A DNA stretch of 64,000 nt from Alphaproteobacteria bacterium (GTDB taxonomy: Bacteria; Pseudomonadota; Alphaproteobacteria; UBA9219; RFNS01), in assembly GCA_037200005.1 (NCBI GenBank), contig JBBCGY010000001.1:825812-889811 (forward strand), read 5' to 3'. Positions within the stretch are counted from its first letter, which is position 1. Each line of letters opens with the position of its first letter. The translations under genes and the position numbers were made by a program. Of the stretch, positions 8,128 through 16,346 are shown one piece after another. The notes beneath the pieces are model-generated. The model was not told where the DNA came from, made no database searches, and saw only the letters and a list, made by a program, of their open reading frames with translations.

Positions 8128-8754
8128 ATGAGTTTCGATGAAACGCAGTTACCGTTGCGCATAGGCTTCGGCGCGCGCGGCGGGCCGTCTTTCGCGACCG
8201 AGATCGTCGCGATCGACGGCGGCTACGAAAGGCGCAACCAGAATTGGAGCCAGGCGCGCCGCCGTTACGATGCGCGCACGGGATTGCGCTCCGCCGACGA
8301 TGCCGCCGCTCTTCTGGCGTTCTTTCATGCCAGAGCCGGGCGCGCACGCGGATTCCGCCTGAAAGACTGGGCGGATTTCACCAGCGCGGCGAACGGCGTC
8401 GGCGCGCCGCTGTGGAGCAATCAGGCGGTTGCCGTTGGCGACGGCGTGGCGACGCAATTCCAGCTCGTTAAAATTTATACGAGCGGCGGGGTGACGCACC
8501 GGCGCTTGATCCGCAAGCCCGTGGCCGGGTCGGTGACGATCGGCGTGAACGGCGCGCAGGTCGTGAGCGGCTGGAGTGTCGATGTCACGACCGGGATCGT
8601 CAGTTTCGCCGTAGCGCCCGCGAACGCCGCGACGATCACCGCGGGCTATGTATTCGACGTGCCGGTGCGGTTCGATACGGACGCCCTTTCGCTTGCCGCC
8701 GAGGATTTCACGTCTTTCCGCACCGACATTCCCATCATCGAAATCAGAGTCTGA
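8128..8754 (+). CDS. DUF2460 distal tail protein (GTA gp12-like)
   Basis: A 208-residue DUF2460 member with the N-terminal pattern FATEIVAIDGGYERRNQNW followed by RRRYDARTG and ARAGRARGFRLKDWADF. In RcGTA the equivalent protein forms the distal tail ring joining the tube to the hub. The stop overlaps the start of the next gene (TGATG). Together with the next three genes it gives the GTA order gp12-gp13-gp14-gp15. Confidence 0.9.
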   Translation: MSFDETQLPLRIGFGARGGPSFATEIVAIDGGYERRNQNWSQARRRYDARTGLRSADDAAALLAFFHARAGRARGFRLKDWADFTSAANGVGAPLWSNQAVAVGDGVATQFQLVKIYTSGGVTHRRLIRKPVAGSVTIGVNGAQVVSGWSVDVTTGIVSFAVAPANAATITAGYVFDVPVRFDTDALSLAAEDFTSFRTDIPIIEIRV

Positions 8755-9602
8755 TGAAAACCCTTTCTCCTGCCTTGCAAGAGCATCTCGCGGGCGAGCT
8801 GGCGACGTTGAGCTATCTCGTCAAGATCACGCGCCGCGACGGCACGGTACGCGGCTTCACCAATCACGACCGCGATATCGTTCTCGATGGCGTGACCTAT
8901 AAGGCCGACGGCGCGTTCAGCCCCTCGGCCATCGCCAGCACCAGCAAGCTCGCGGCCGATAATCTCGAGATCGGCGGCATCACGGGGAACGACATCACCG
9001 CCGCCGATCTCGCGGCGGGCAGATACGACCATGCGCGGGCCGATGTGTATGTCTGCAATTGGGCCGATCTCGGCCAGGGCGCGCTGCAATTGCGGCGCGG
9101 ATGGCTGGGTGAAGTGACGCTGGCGGGCGAGCGTTATACGGCGGAATTGCGCGGGCTGCACGACCTGCTGCCTCGCGAATTCGGCGATTATTATACGGCG
9201 GAATGCCGTCACGATCTCGGCGACGTGCACTGCGCGGTCGCTCTCGCGCCGCTCACGGTGACAGGGGCCGTGACAACGGTGATTGACACCGCTAATTTCC
9301 TCGACGCGTCGCGCGCCGAAGCGGACGGTCTTTTCGATCACGGAAAACTGCAATGGACGACCGGCGCGAATAGCGGCCTTGCGGTCGAGGTCAAGAAATG
9401 GGACGCGACGCTGAGTCAGTTCGTCTTATGGCTTCCGCTGCCGAATCCGATAGCGGTGGGCGACGCCTATACGGTTTATGCGGGTTGCGACAAGCGGCTT
9501 GCCACCTGCAAGGATAAGTTCGGCAATCTGGCGAATTTCGGCGGTTTTCCGCATATGCCGGGCGTCGATAAAATCCTGCAATATCCCGACGGCAAGCCAT
9601 GA
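8754..9602 (+). CDS. DUF2163 tail hub protein (GTA gp13-like)
   Basis: A 282-residue DUF2163 / BR0599-type protein. It opens HLAGELATLSYLVKITRRDG, here preceded by LQE. The central GNDITAADLAAGRYDHARAD is typical. Four cysteines occur in the C-terminal half, two in ECRHDLGDVHC and two in AGCDKRLATCKDKFGN; these are the conserved Cys positions of the family and may bind a metal or Fe-S centre. The family forms the hub at the tail tip. It overlaps both neighbours, so the tail-tip genes appear tightly coupled. Confidence 0.9.
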   Translation: MKTLSPALQEHLAGELATLSYLVKITRRDGTVRGFTNHDRDIVLDGVTYKADGAFSPSAIASTSKLAADNLEIGGITGNDITAADLAAGRYDHARADVYVCNWADLGQGALQLRRGWLGEVTLAGERYTAELRGLHDLLPREFGDYYTAECRHDLGDVHCAVALAPLTVTGAVTTVIDTANFLDASRAEADGLFDHGKLQWTTGANSGLAVEVKKWDATLSQFVLWLPLPNPIAVGDAYTVYAGCDKRLATCKDKFGNLANFGGFPHMPGVDKILQYPDGKP

Positions 9603-10009
9603 CCGAAGCGCAGGTTACAGCCATGATCGCGGCGGCGCGCGGCTGCATCGGCACGCCGTTTCATCATCAGGGGCGGTTGCCGGGAACGGGACTCGATTGC
9701 ATCGGCCTTGTGATCGTCGCGCTGCGGGCGGCGGGCATGACGGTGAATGATCGGCAGGATTATAGCCGCCGTCCCGACGGCGCGAGCCTTGCCGAAGCTT
9801 TGGCCGCGCATGGAGCGTCCGTCGTCGCGGACATCGTGGCGGGCGATGCGCTGCTGTTCGCTTTCGACGGCGCGCCGCAGCATGTCGCGCTGGCCGCTTC
9901 GCCGGACCGGATCATTCACGCTTACGCGCCTGCCGGGAAGGTGATCGAAACTTTTCTGAGCGCGCCATGGCGGCGCCGTCTTATCGCTTCTTATCGTTTC
10001 GGCGGGTAA
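9599..10009 (+). CDS. NlpC/P60 family tail peptidase (GTA gp14-like)
   Basis: The 136-residue NlpC/P60 cysteine peptidase has its likely nucleophile Cys34 in GTGLDCIGLVIVAL and its likely catalytic His95 in GAPQHVALAASPD; a second His lies at 107. The family cleaves peptidoglycan cross-link peptides. As part of the tail tip it would help DNA cross the wall during injection. It starts four bases before the hub gene ends and is followed at once by the large tail-tip gene. Confidence 0.9.
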   Translation: MTEAQVTAMIAAARGCIGTPFHHQGRLPGTGLDCIGLVIVALRAAGMTVNDRQDYSRRPDGASLAEALAAHGASVVADIVAGDALLFAFDGAPQHVALAASPDRIIHAYAPAGKVIETFLSAPWRRRLIASYRFGG

Positions 10010-10012
10010 ATC

Positions 10013-13000
10013 ATGGCTTCCATCGTTCTCAGCGCCGCGGGCAACGCCGTTTTGCCGGGGGTCGGCGGCATTCTCGGCAAGCTCGCCGGAGGCGCTATCG
10101 ATCGGCAATTTGGATTCGGCGCGCGCAAGAGCGAGGGGCCTCGTCTCGAAAACCTCAAAGTGCAGGATTCGCGCTACGGCGCGGGCATTCCCATCATCTA
10201 TGGCCGCGCGCGCATCGCCGGGCAAGTCATCTGGTCGAGCGATCTTATCGAAACCGTCCATGAGGAGGATGCCGGCGGCAAAGGTGGAACCGGCGGCGCT
10301 TCGTCCAGGCGCTATAGCTATAGCGTCAATTGCGCCGTGGCGATCGGCAAGGGGCCTATCGGCCAGATTACGGCGGCCTGGGCCGATGGCAAGCAAATCT
10401 ATGACGGGCTGAACTGGAAGGCCGGTCTTGCCGCCAGCGTCAATTTCTATCCCGGCGATCAAATGCAGAATCCCGATCCGGTGATGGAAGCGGCGCTGGG
10501 CGCGGGAAATGTTCCCGCCTATCGCGGCACCGCCGTGATCGTCTTCGAGAATATGCAGCTTGCCGATTTCGGCAGCCGGCTGCCGAATCTAAGCTTCGAG
10601 GTGACGGCGGGAAGCGCGTCCGCCGCGCCATTGGCCGCCGAGAATGTCGTGCCGGATTTGCAAAATACGCAAACCGGCCTTGCCACGCATGGCGGGACGC
10701 CGCCGCTTGTCATCAGCGGCGATGCGCGGCGCGCGAACCAGGCGATCGTCGCGGGAATGCGCAATGCCACGGCGGCGGGAAGCGATGCCGCCTTCATCGT
10801 CACGACCTGCGCGCTGGGAGACGAAGCGCCCGGCGAGCTTGCCCGCGTTGTTTCCGCGGATTTCTCCATCGACGCCATCGTCGGCGTCGTAAGCTGGTCA
10901 TTATCTCCCGACGGACGCTACGCCGCGATCATCGCCCTGACCGACATGGTGCCGAATACCCTCGTGTCGCTGGCGATTTACGATACGCAGGCGCGGCAAT
11001 TCGGGCCGGTGGCGCAAGTCACGATGAAAAACTTCGTCAAATCCGTCGCCTGGCTAGACGCGCTGCGTTTCGTGGTTTCGGATCATGACGGCAGCCAGCT
11101 GGGGGTGCAGATTTTCGCCCGCGCTGGCCTTACTATCGTATCCCTTGGGTTTCGCGGCGTATGGGGCGCGGGTTCGGCGGGCAGCCGCGCCACAGTCGGT
11201 ACGGCGCAATTCATTCTCTTGCAGGGCGGGCTGCTCTATTGCGCCGGCAATACGTGGATAAGCCCATCGACGCTTTATCTTTGCCATATGCGCTGGGGGG
11301 CGGGAGGCCTTGTCTGCGGCGCGCCTTATACGCTCAGCGCTTCGGTGCCCGCCAATAGTTTGAATCACGCGGACATTATTCCGATAGGGCCGGGAGAATT
11401 CCTGTTCTGCTTCGCCAAGACCGACCGCGTGCATGTCATGAGCTTCATGCCCACGGCTTCGGGGGTCGTGGTCACGCGCAACTGGCAGGTCGTGACGTTG
11501 GCGGCGATCAGCACGTATGTCTCGCCTTGCCGGTTCGGAGGGCATATCCTGCTGCTGCAGAAATCGATTTTCGACGGGCAATACCGGCTGTCCGAAATCG
11601 CGCTCGGAGCCGGAAGTTTCACCCTCGCGACCGACAGCGTGCCGGTCGAAGGCGGCGAAGCCTTCGGCAGCACGCACTTCATGCCGATGGTGATCGATTA
11701 CAACCGGATTCTGATTCAAGGCGGAGACAGTTTCGGCCTCGACTTCTCGGAGCTGCGCATCATCAGCCGGTATGCGGGCGGCGATAGCCTGCAGAACATC
11801 GTCGCCGATATCCTGGCGCAAGCCGGTTACGCTCCGGGCGATAGTGCGCTTGACGTTCTCGCGCCCATTCGCGTGACGGGATACGTCCTGCAGCCGCCGC
11901 TCACGGCGCGCGCGGCGCTGGAGCCGCTCAGGCTTTACGGCGCCTTCGATCTGATCGAAAGCGACGACAGGCTCAAGGCGGTCGCACGACACGGCGATAT
12001 CGACGCGGCGCTGGAGGATGGCGAGCTTGGGGCCGCCAAGGATGCCAGCCGCGCGCCGCCGCCGCTGACGATCACGCGCAAGCAGGAGCTCGACCTTCCG
12101 CTTGAGATATCGGTCGATTATATCGATCCGGCGCGCGATTTCGAGATCGGCAGCGTCCGCTCGCGCCGCATCGCTTCGGCGGCGACCGCGCGCGGCAAGC
12201 TCGCGATGCCGGTCATATGCAGCGCCGACCGGGCCAAGCAAATCGCCGAGGCCCGGCTCTATGCCGCATGGGCGGAGAGGGAACAGGCGCGCATGACGCT
12301 CTCGCGCCGCTATCTGTTTCTCGATCCCGGCGACGTGGTGCAGGCCGGGCAGCGCAGCTTCCGGCTGACCTCCGTGCATCAATCGGGCGGATTGATGCAA
12401 TGCGACGCCATCAATAACTACGCGCCCGCGAATGCCAGCGCGGCGAAAGCCGATATCGGCAATATCAACGCGCCCGCCAGGGAGGCCGCCGACAGCATCC
12501 TGTATCTTATGGATCTGCCGCCGCTGAACGCGAGCGATCAGCCCGGCATTTACGCCGCCGTCAGCGCCGCGCCGGGCTGGCGCGGCGGATCATTGTGGCG
12601 CGCCGGCGACGGCGTGACTTACGCTTCGGTCGATTCCTTCCAGGTGGCGGCGACGGCGGGAATGGCGCTGACCGCGCTTGCCGCGCAGGCGGCGGATTAT
12701 ATGGATCGCGTTGGCAGCGTCGATGTGCAGCTGATCCGCGGGACTCTGGCGAGCTGCGGCGATCCGGAATTGCTGAACGGCGCGAACGCGGCTTTGCTCG
12801 GCGGCGAGATCATCCAATTTCGTACTGCGACTCTGCTGGGGCCGGGCTATTACCGCCTGACCGATTTTTTGCGCGGACGGCGCGGAACCGAAGACGCCAT
12901 CGCCGCGCATCAGGTTGGCGAGAATTTCATCATGCTGAATAGCGCCGCGATGCACCTTCTGCCGTTGCGCGCGGAAGACAGGGGGCGGGGCTATCAGTAT

Positions 13001-13408
13001 CGCGCGCTGACGGCGGGGCAGAGTCTCGGCGGCGTGCTGGATACGAATTTCACCAGCGATTTGCGCATTTGGCGGCCGTTATCGCCCGCGCAGCTTCAAG
13101 GAGCGCGGGCGTCAGGAACGGGCAGCGATCTTGCGCTCGGCTGGGTGCGCCGCGCCCGGCTGAATGCCGAATGGACGGATTTGATCGACGTGCCGCTCGA
13201 CGAGGCTCAGGAATTGTACGATCTGGAAATTTACGACAGCGGCGACATTTTGAAGCGCGCGGTCAGCGGCCTGACGGCGGCAAGCTACGTTTATACCGCC
13301 GCGCAGCAGAGCGCCGACTTCGCCATCGTTCCGGCCAGTTACCGGGTGCGCGTGTATCAGGTCAGTCCGCGCTATGGGCGCGGCGCGGCGGCGCTCGGCG
13401 TTATTTAA
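10013..13408 (+). CDS. Large phage tail-tip protein (GTA gp15-like) with propeller-like insertion
   Basis: A 1131-residue tail-tip / receptor-contact protein. The N-terminus (LEDLKV-type motif as LENLKVQDSRYGAGIPIIYG, ~residues 44-63) and the segment AVAIGKGPIGQITAAWADGK are standard for this family. The C-terminal half from about residue 590 has the phage-tail_3 pattern, including ARLYAAWAEREQARMTLSRR and FLRGRRGTEDAI. Between ~285 and ~590, where GTA homologues carry a TIM-barrel hydrolase domain, the sequence instead looks like successive beta-propeller blades (for example WSLSPDGRYAAIIALTD and VAWLDALRFVVSDHDG). At 1131 residues it is a little shorter than typical GTA gp15. It probably recognises or degrades the cell surface. 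Confidence 0.85.
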   Translation: MASIVLSAAGNAVLPGVGGILGKLAGGAIDRQFGFGARKSEGPRLENLKVQDSRYGAGIPIIYGRARIAGQVIWSSDLIETVHEEDAGGKGGTGGASSRRYSYSVNCAVAIGKGPIGQITAAWADGKQIYDGLNWKAGLAASVNFYPGDQMQNPDPVMEAALGAGNVPAYRGTAVIVFENMQLADFGSRLPNLSFEVTAGSASAAPLAAENVVPDLQNTQTGLATHGGTPPLVISGDARRANQAIVAGMRNATAAGSDAAFIVTTCALGDEAPGELARVVSADFSIDAIVGVVSWSLSPDGRYAAIIALTDMVPNTLVSLAIYDTQARQFGPVAQVTMKNFVKSVAWLDALRFVVSDHDGSQLGVQIFARAGLTIVSLGFRGVWGAGSAGSRATVGTAQFILLQGGLLYCAGNTWISPSTLYLCHMRWGAGGLVCGAPYTLSASVPANSLNHADIIPIGPGEFLFCFAKTDRVHVMSFMPTASGVVVTRNWQVVTLAAISTYVSPCRFGGHILLLQKSIFDGQYRLSEIALGAGSFTLATDSVPVEGGEAFGSTHFMPMVIDYNRILIQGGDSFGLDFSELRIISRYAGGDSLQNIVADILAQAGYAPGDSALDVLAPIRVTGYVLQPPLTARAALEPLRLYGAFDLIESDDRLKAVARHGDIDAALEDGELGAAKDASRAPPPLTITRKQELDLPLEISVDYIDPARDFEIGSVRSRRIASAATARGKLAMPVICSADRAKQIAEARLYAAWAEREQARMTLSRRYLFLDPGDVVQAGQRSFRLTSVHQSGGLMQCDAINNYAPANASAAKADIGNINAPAREAADSILYLMDLPPLNASDQPGIYAAVSAAPGWRGGSLWRAGDGVTYASVDSFQVAATAGMALTALAAQAADYMDRVGSVDVQLIRGTLASCGDPELLNGANAALLGGEIIQFRTATLLGPGYYRLTDFLRGRRGTEDAIAAHQVGENFIMLNSAAMHLLPLRAEDRGRGYQYRALTAGQSLGGVLDTNFTSDLRIWRPLSPAQLQGARASGTGSDLALGWVRRARLNAEWTDLIDVPLDEAQELYDLEIYDSGDILKRAVSGLTAASYVYTAAQQSADFAIVPASYRVRVYQVSPRYGRGAAALGVI

Positions 13409-13422
13409 CAGGAGAAAACACC

Positions 13423-14016
13423 ATGACCAATACCCCCAATCTTGCGATGGCCTACATCGCGGCCGGGCAGGCGCAGAAGGAAGTCACGCATAATGACGCG
13501 CTGAACGATCTCGACGCGCTGGCGAAATTGTCCGTCATCGACAGGACGACGAACGCGCCGCCGGGTTCGCCCGCCACCGGCGACGCCTATATCATCGGAT
13601 CGTCGCCGACGGGAGCCTGGAGCGGATTTGCCGGAAAAGTCGCGGCATGGTACGCGGGCTGGAAGATCAAGACGCCGCTCGCCGGATGGACGGCATGGGT
13701 GCGCGCCGAAAACAGGATGCTGTATCATACCGGCAGCGCATGGAGCAATCTCGCGACGCCGTTTCTCGAGGCGTCGTCGACATGGGATCCCGCCAGCATG
13801 GGCGCGGGAACCGGGCAAACTTCGTCGGGCATTACCGTGACCGGCGCGGCCTTCGGCGATTTCGCCCGCGTCGCCGCGCCTTACGATCTTCAAGGCGTTA
13901 CTGCAACCGCTTATGTCAGCGCCGCGAACACCGTCGTCATCCGCCTGCAGAACGGCACCGGCGGCACGATCGACCTGGCTTCTGGAAGCTGGAAAGTCAG
14001 AGTCGTCAAACAATAA
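13423..14016 (+). CDS. DUF2793 phage protein
   Basis: The 197-residue protein begins MTNTPNLAMAYIAAGQAQKE, the signature opening of DUF2793, with VTHNDALNDLDALAKLSVID next. DUF2793 proteins are frequent just after the tail-tip gene in alphaproteobacterial prophages and probably contribute to the tail fibre. The C-terminal part (YDLQGVTATAYVSAANTVVI) is beta-rich. The start at 13423 has AGGAG at the right distance; earlier starts in this frame overlap the tail-tip gene and are rejected. Confidence 0.85.
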   Translation: MTNTPNLAMAYIAAGQAQKEVTHNDALNDLDALAKLSVIDRTTNAPPGSPATGDAYIIGSSPTGAWSGFAGKVAAWYAGWKIKTPLAGWTAWVRAENRMLYHTGSAWSNLATPFLEASSTWDPASMGAGTGQTSSGITVTGAAFGDFARVAAPYDLQGVTATAYVSAANTVVIRLQNGTGGTIDLASGSWKVRVVKQ

Positions 14017-14029
14017 TACGGGAAAAACC

Positions 14030-14302
14030 ATGAAAGCGCGCAACTGGCAGATGGACCGGAGGATTTCGCTCGGCCTGATCGCGGCGCTTTTGCTTCAGGC
14101 GGGATCGGCGATCTGGTGGGCCGCGGGCAAGGAGCAGCAGGATCGCTTTCAGGACAGCCGCCTGGTTCAGGCCGAGGCCGCGATGATCCGCCAGAGCGGC
14201 GATCAGGCCCTGATCGCCGAACGGCTGGCGCGCATCGAGGCGCGCATGGAAAGCCAGATCGAGATTTTGAAAAATATCGAGAAGCGTCTGGGGCGCGATT
14301 GA
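14030..14302 (+). CDS. Small membrane protein of the lysis cassette
   Basis: A 90-residue protein with one transmembrane segment (ISLGLIAALLLQAGSAIWWA, residues 12-31) and a C-terminal amphipathic coiled coil (ARIEARMESQIEILKNIEK). It precedes the lysozyme gene and overlaps it by one base (TGATG). Size, topology and position suit an accessory lysis protein such as a holin partner or inner-membrane spanin, but no family is recognised. Confidence 0.65.
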   Translation: MKARNWQMDRRISLGLIAALLLQAGSAIWWAAGKEQQDRFQDSRLVQAEAAMIRQSGDQALIAERLARIEARMESQIEILKNIEKRLGRD

Positions 14303-14802
14303 TGGACGATACGGTTGGAATCGCTTTGGCCCGGCATGCGTTCGGGCCACGGCGGATCAACCAGGCGGGGCTGCGGCTCATCAAGGATTTCGAGGGGCTG
14401 CGCCTCACCGCCTATCTTTGCCCCGCCAAGATATGGACGATCGGCTATGGCCATACGCAGGCGGCGCGGCCGGGCATGACGATCACGGCAGAGCAGGCCG
14501 AATTGCTGCTCGAGGATGATCTGCATCCCATCGAGCAGCATGTCGAAAAATCCGCGCAGGTTCCGCTCGGCGATAACCAGTTTTCCGCGCTGGTGTGTTT
14601 TGCCTTCAATGTGGGAAGGACGAATTTCTCGCAATCGACATTGCTTCGCCTGCTCAATCGCGGCTGGTACGAGCAGGTTCCGGCGCAGCTTTCGCGCTGG
14701 AACCGCGCGCGCGGCGAGGCGCTTGGCGGCCTCGCGCGCCGCCGCGCGGCGGAGGCGAGATTATGGAACAGGCCGGATGACGGAGCGGGGAGGCAATCAT
14801 GA
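14302..14802 (+). CDS. Phage GH24 lysozyme (endolysin)
   Basis: A T4-type lysozyme of 166 residues that cuts the glycan backbone of peptidoglycan to release particles. The catalytic block KDFEGLRLTAYLCP followed by IWTIGYGHT places Glu31, Cys40 and Thr46 where T4 lysozyme has Glu11, Asp20 and Thr26, so Cys replaces the usual Asp. Cys at this site is a known natural variation in phage lysozymes. No signal peptide or signal anchor is visible, so export should depend on the holin encoded next. The start overlaps the preceding stop, and the stop overlaps the holin start by four bases. Confidence 0.92.
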   Translation: MDDTVGIALARHAFGPRRINQAGLRLIKDFEGLRLTAYLCPAKIWTIGYGHTQAARPGMTITAEQAELLLEDDLHPIEQHVEKSAQVPLGDNQFSALVCFAFNVGRTNFSQSTLLRLLNRGWYEQVPAQLSRWNRARGEALGGLARRRAAEARLWNRPDDGAGRQS

Positions 14803-15206
14803 TTACGGATATTATTTCGGCGGTGGCGTCGATCCTGGACAAGATCATCCCCGATCCCAAGCAGCGCGAGGAAGCCAAGCTCAATCTGCTCAAGGCCGAG
14901 AACCAGCAGGCGCTGGAAGAGGCGAAAGCGGGCATGGCCGCGATCCTGGCCGAGGCGCAGAGCCAGGATAAATGGACGTCCCGCGCCCGGCCGTCGTTTC
15001 TCTATGTCGTCTATGTGATGCTGCTCAGTGCCATCCCGATGGGCATTGTCTATGCCGTCAGTCCGGCGACGGCGGGCGATATCACCAAGGGCTATCAGGC
15101 CTGGCTCGCGGCGATTCCCGAACCCATTGTCCGGCTATTCGAAATGGTGATGTTGGGATATATTTGTGGGCGAAGCTGGGAGAAAATAAAGACGAAGTCA
15201 AAATAA
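14799..15206 (+). CDS. GTA-type 3TM holin
   Basis: A 135-residue protein matching the holin family named for gene-transfer-agent release (GTA_holin_3TM). The N-terminal helix VASILDKIIPDPKQREEAKL and the long charged helix EAKAGMAAILAEAQSQDKWT precede membrane segments at ~66-88 (FLYVVYVMLLSAIPMGIVYA) and ~108-126 (PIVRLFEMVMLGYICGRSW). It would permeabilise the inner membrane so that the cytoplasmic lysozyme can reach the wall. It is the last gene of the phage module; the next gene is on the opposite strand. Confidence 0.9.
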   Translation: MITDIISAVASILDKIIPDPKQREEAKLNLLKAENQQALEEAKAGMAAILAEAQSQDKWTSRARPSFLYVVYVMLLSAIPMGIVYAVSPATAGDITKGYQAWLAAIPEPIVRLFEMVMLGYICGRSWEKIKTKSK

Positions 15207-15219
15207 CATGCACCCCGTT

Positions 15220-16344
15220 TTACAATCTCCGTGCCAGCCTGCGGCCGAAATCATGCGCGGGCTTTTCGATCAGCCGGTGAATCAGTGCCGCTGCCGTCAG
15301 CGCCCAGAGCAGGGCCAGCGGCAGTGCCAGGACTGGCGGGACGCCGGAGAAGCACAGCAGATTGATCGCGGCATAAACATTGATCGCATGAATGACATAG
15401 AGCGGATAGCTGATATCCGCGAGCCATCCCAGCCAGCGATGCCATGATATCCGGTCGCGCAGAACATAGCAGAGCGCGAAGGTAACCCCCGCATACGCGT
15501 ATATCGCCAGATAGGCTTCGATGCCGCGCGACCATGGGCCGATGAGATAGGCCGACGCGAATAGCGCTGCGAGCCACGCAACCAGGCCGCACAGCGTCCG
15601 GGAGGGGATCAGGCCGCGATGATGGAAATTGAACGCGGTGCCGATCAGCATGAAGATGATCAGGCAGGCGCTGCGGCCCACCATCATATGACGCTGCCAG
15701 CCCTCGATATAATCCGCTCCCAGAAATAGCGCGCTTGCGGCCAGCACGGCTCCCAGGAGCGCCACGCCGATAGCATCGCCGCGCCGCAGCAGCGGCGCCG
15801 CCAAGGCGCAGATCAAATAAAATCTCACTTCGATATCCAGCGTCCATGCCACGAGATCGTAGGACTCGCGGAGAAACAAATCATGGGAAAAAATGAGATG
15901 CGTGGCCACCGCCCATAAATTCGGGATGAAGGGGCGCTGCGCCACATGGGAGGTCACCGCGAGCGCGGCGATGACGAGGCCGAGTCCCGCGGCATAGGCG
16001 GGCCACAGGCGGAAGAAGCGCCCAGCTAGAAATCCGGTGCGCGTGGTTCGGGCGAGCGCGAACGGAATCACGAAGCCGCTGACGAGGAAAAAGAGTCCGA
16101 CGCCGAACGCGCCCCAATTGCGCGGATTCAGCAGCAGCGGCGCGAGAGCCATATCGGCGGCGGCCAGCGCATGCGCGAACCAATCGTCCCGCGGCACCGC
16201 TGTCGGCATATTGAGGATGTCCAGCGCCGCTCCGGGGCCGGAATAGAAAAAGATCAGCGCGTGATGCAGCAGCACGAATAAAATCGCGACGCCGCGCAGC
16301 ATATGGGCGAAAACGATTTTGCCGCCGTCCTGCTTTTCCTGCAC
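15220..16344 (-). CDS. Acyltransferase 3 family membrane protein
   Basis: An integral membrane O-acyltransferase (OafA/YrhL type) with about ten membrane segments. The N-terminal motif MLRGVAILFVLLHHALIFF contains the catalytic-type HH pair, and LAGRFFRLWPAYAAGL is the conserved second block. Such enzymes modify surface sugars or lipids. The GTG at 16344 lies three bases after the gltA stop and gives 374 residues; longer frames overlap gltA. It is probably cotranscribed with gltA, although the functions are unrelated. It ends 13 bases from the phage holin, tail to tail. Confidence 0.85.
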   Translation of the reverse strand: MQEKQDGGKIVFAHMLRGVAILFVLLHHALIFFYSGPGAALDILNMPTAVPRDDWFAHALAAADMALAPLLLNPRNWGAFGVGLFFLVSGFVIPFALARTTRTGFLAGRFFRLWPAYAAGLGLVIAALAVTSHVAQRPFIPNLWAVATHLIFSHDLFLRESYDLVAWTLDIEVRFYLICALAAPLLRRGDAIGVALLGAVLAASALFLGADYIEGWQRHMMVGRSACLIIFMLIGTAFNFHHRGLIPSRTLCGLVAWLAALFASAYLIGPWSRGIEAYLAIYAYAGVTFALCYVLRDRISWHRWLGWLADISYPLYVIHAINVYAAINLLCFSGVPPVLALPLALLWALTAAALIHRLIEKPAHDFGRRLARRL

Positions 16345-16346
16345 GT

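Noticed and set aside
11054..12400. 448-codon open frame antisense to the tail-tip gene
   Set aside because: Composition is Arg/His/Gly-rich as expected for a shadow; no motif or ribosome site.
15207..15219. Right attachment site of the phage module
   Set aside because: No repeat of this junction sequence is seen in the window; the left end lies outside.
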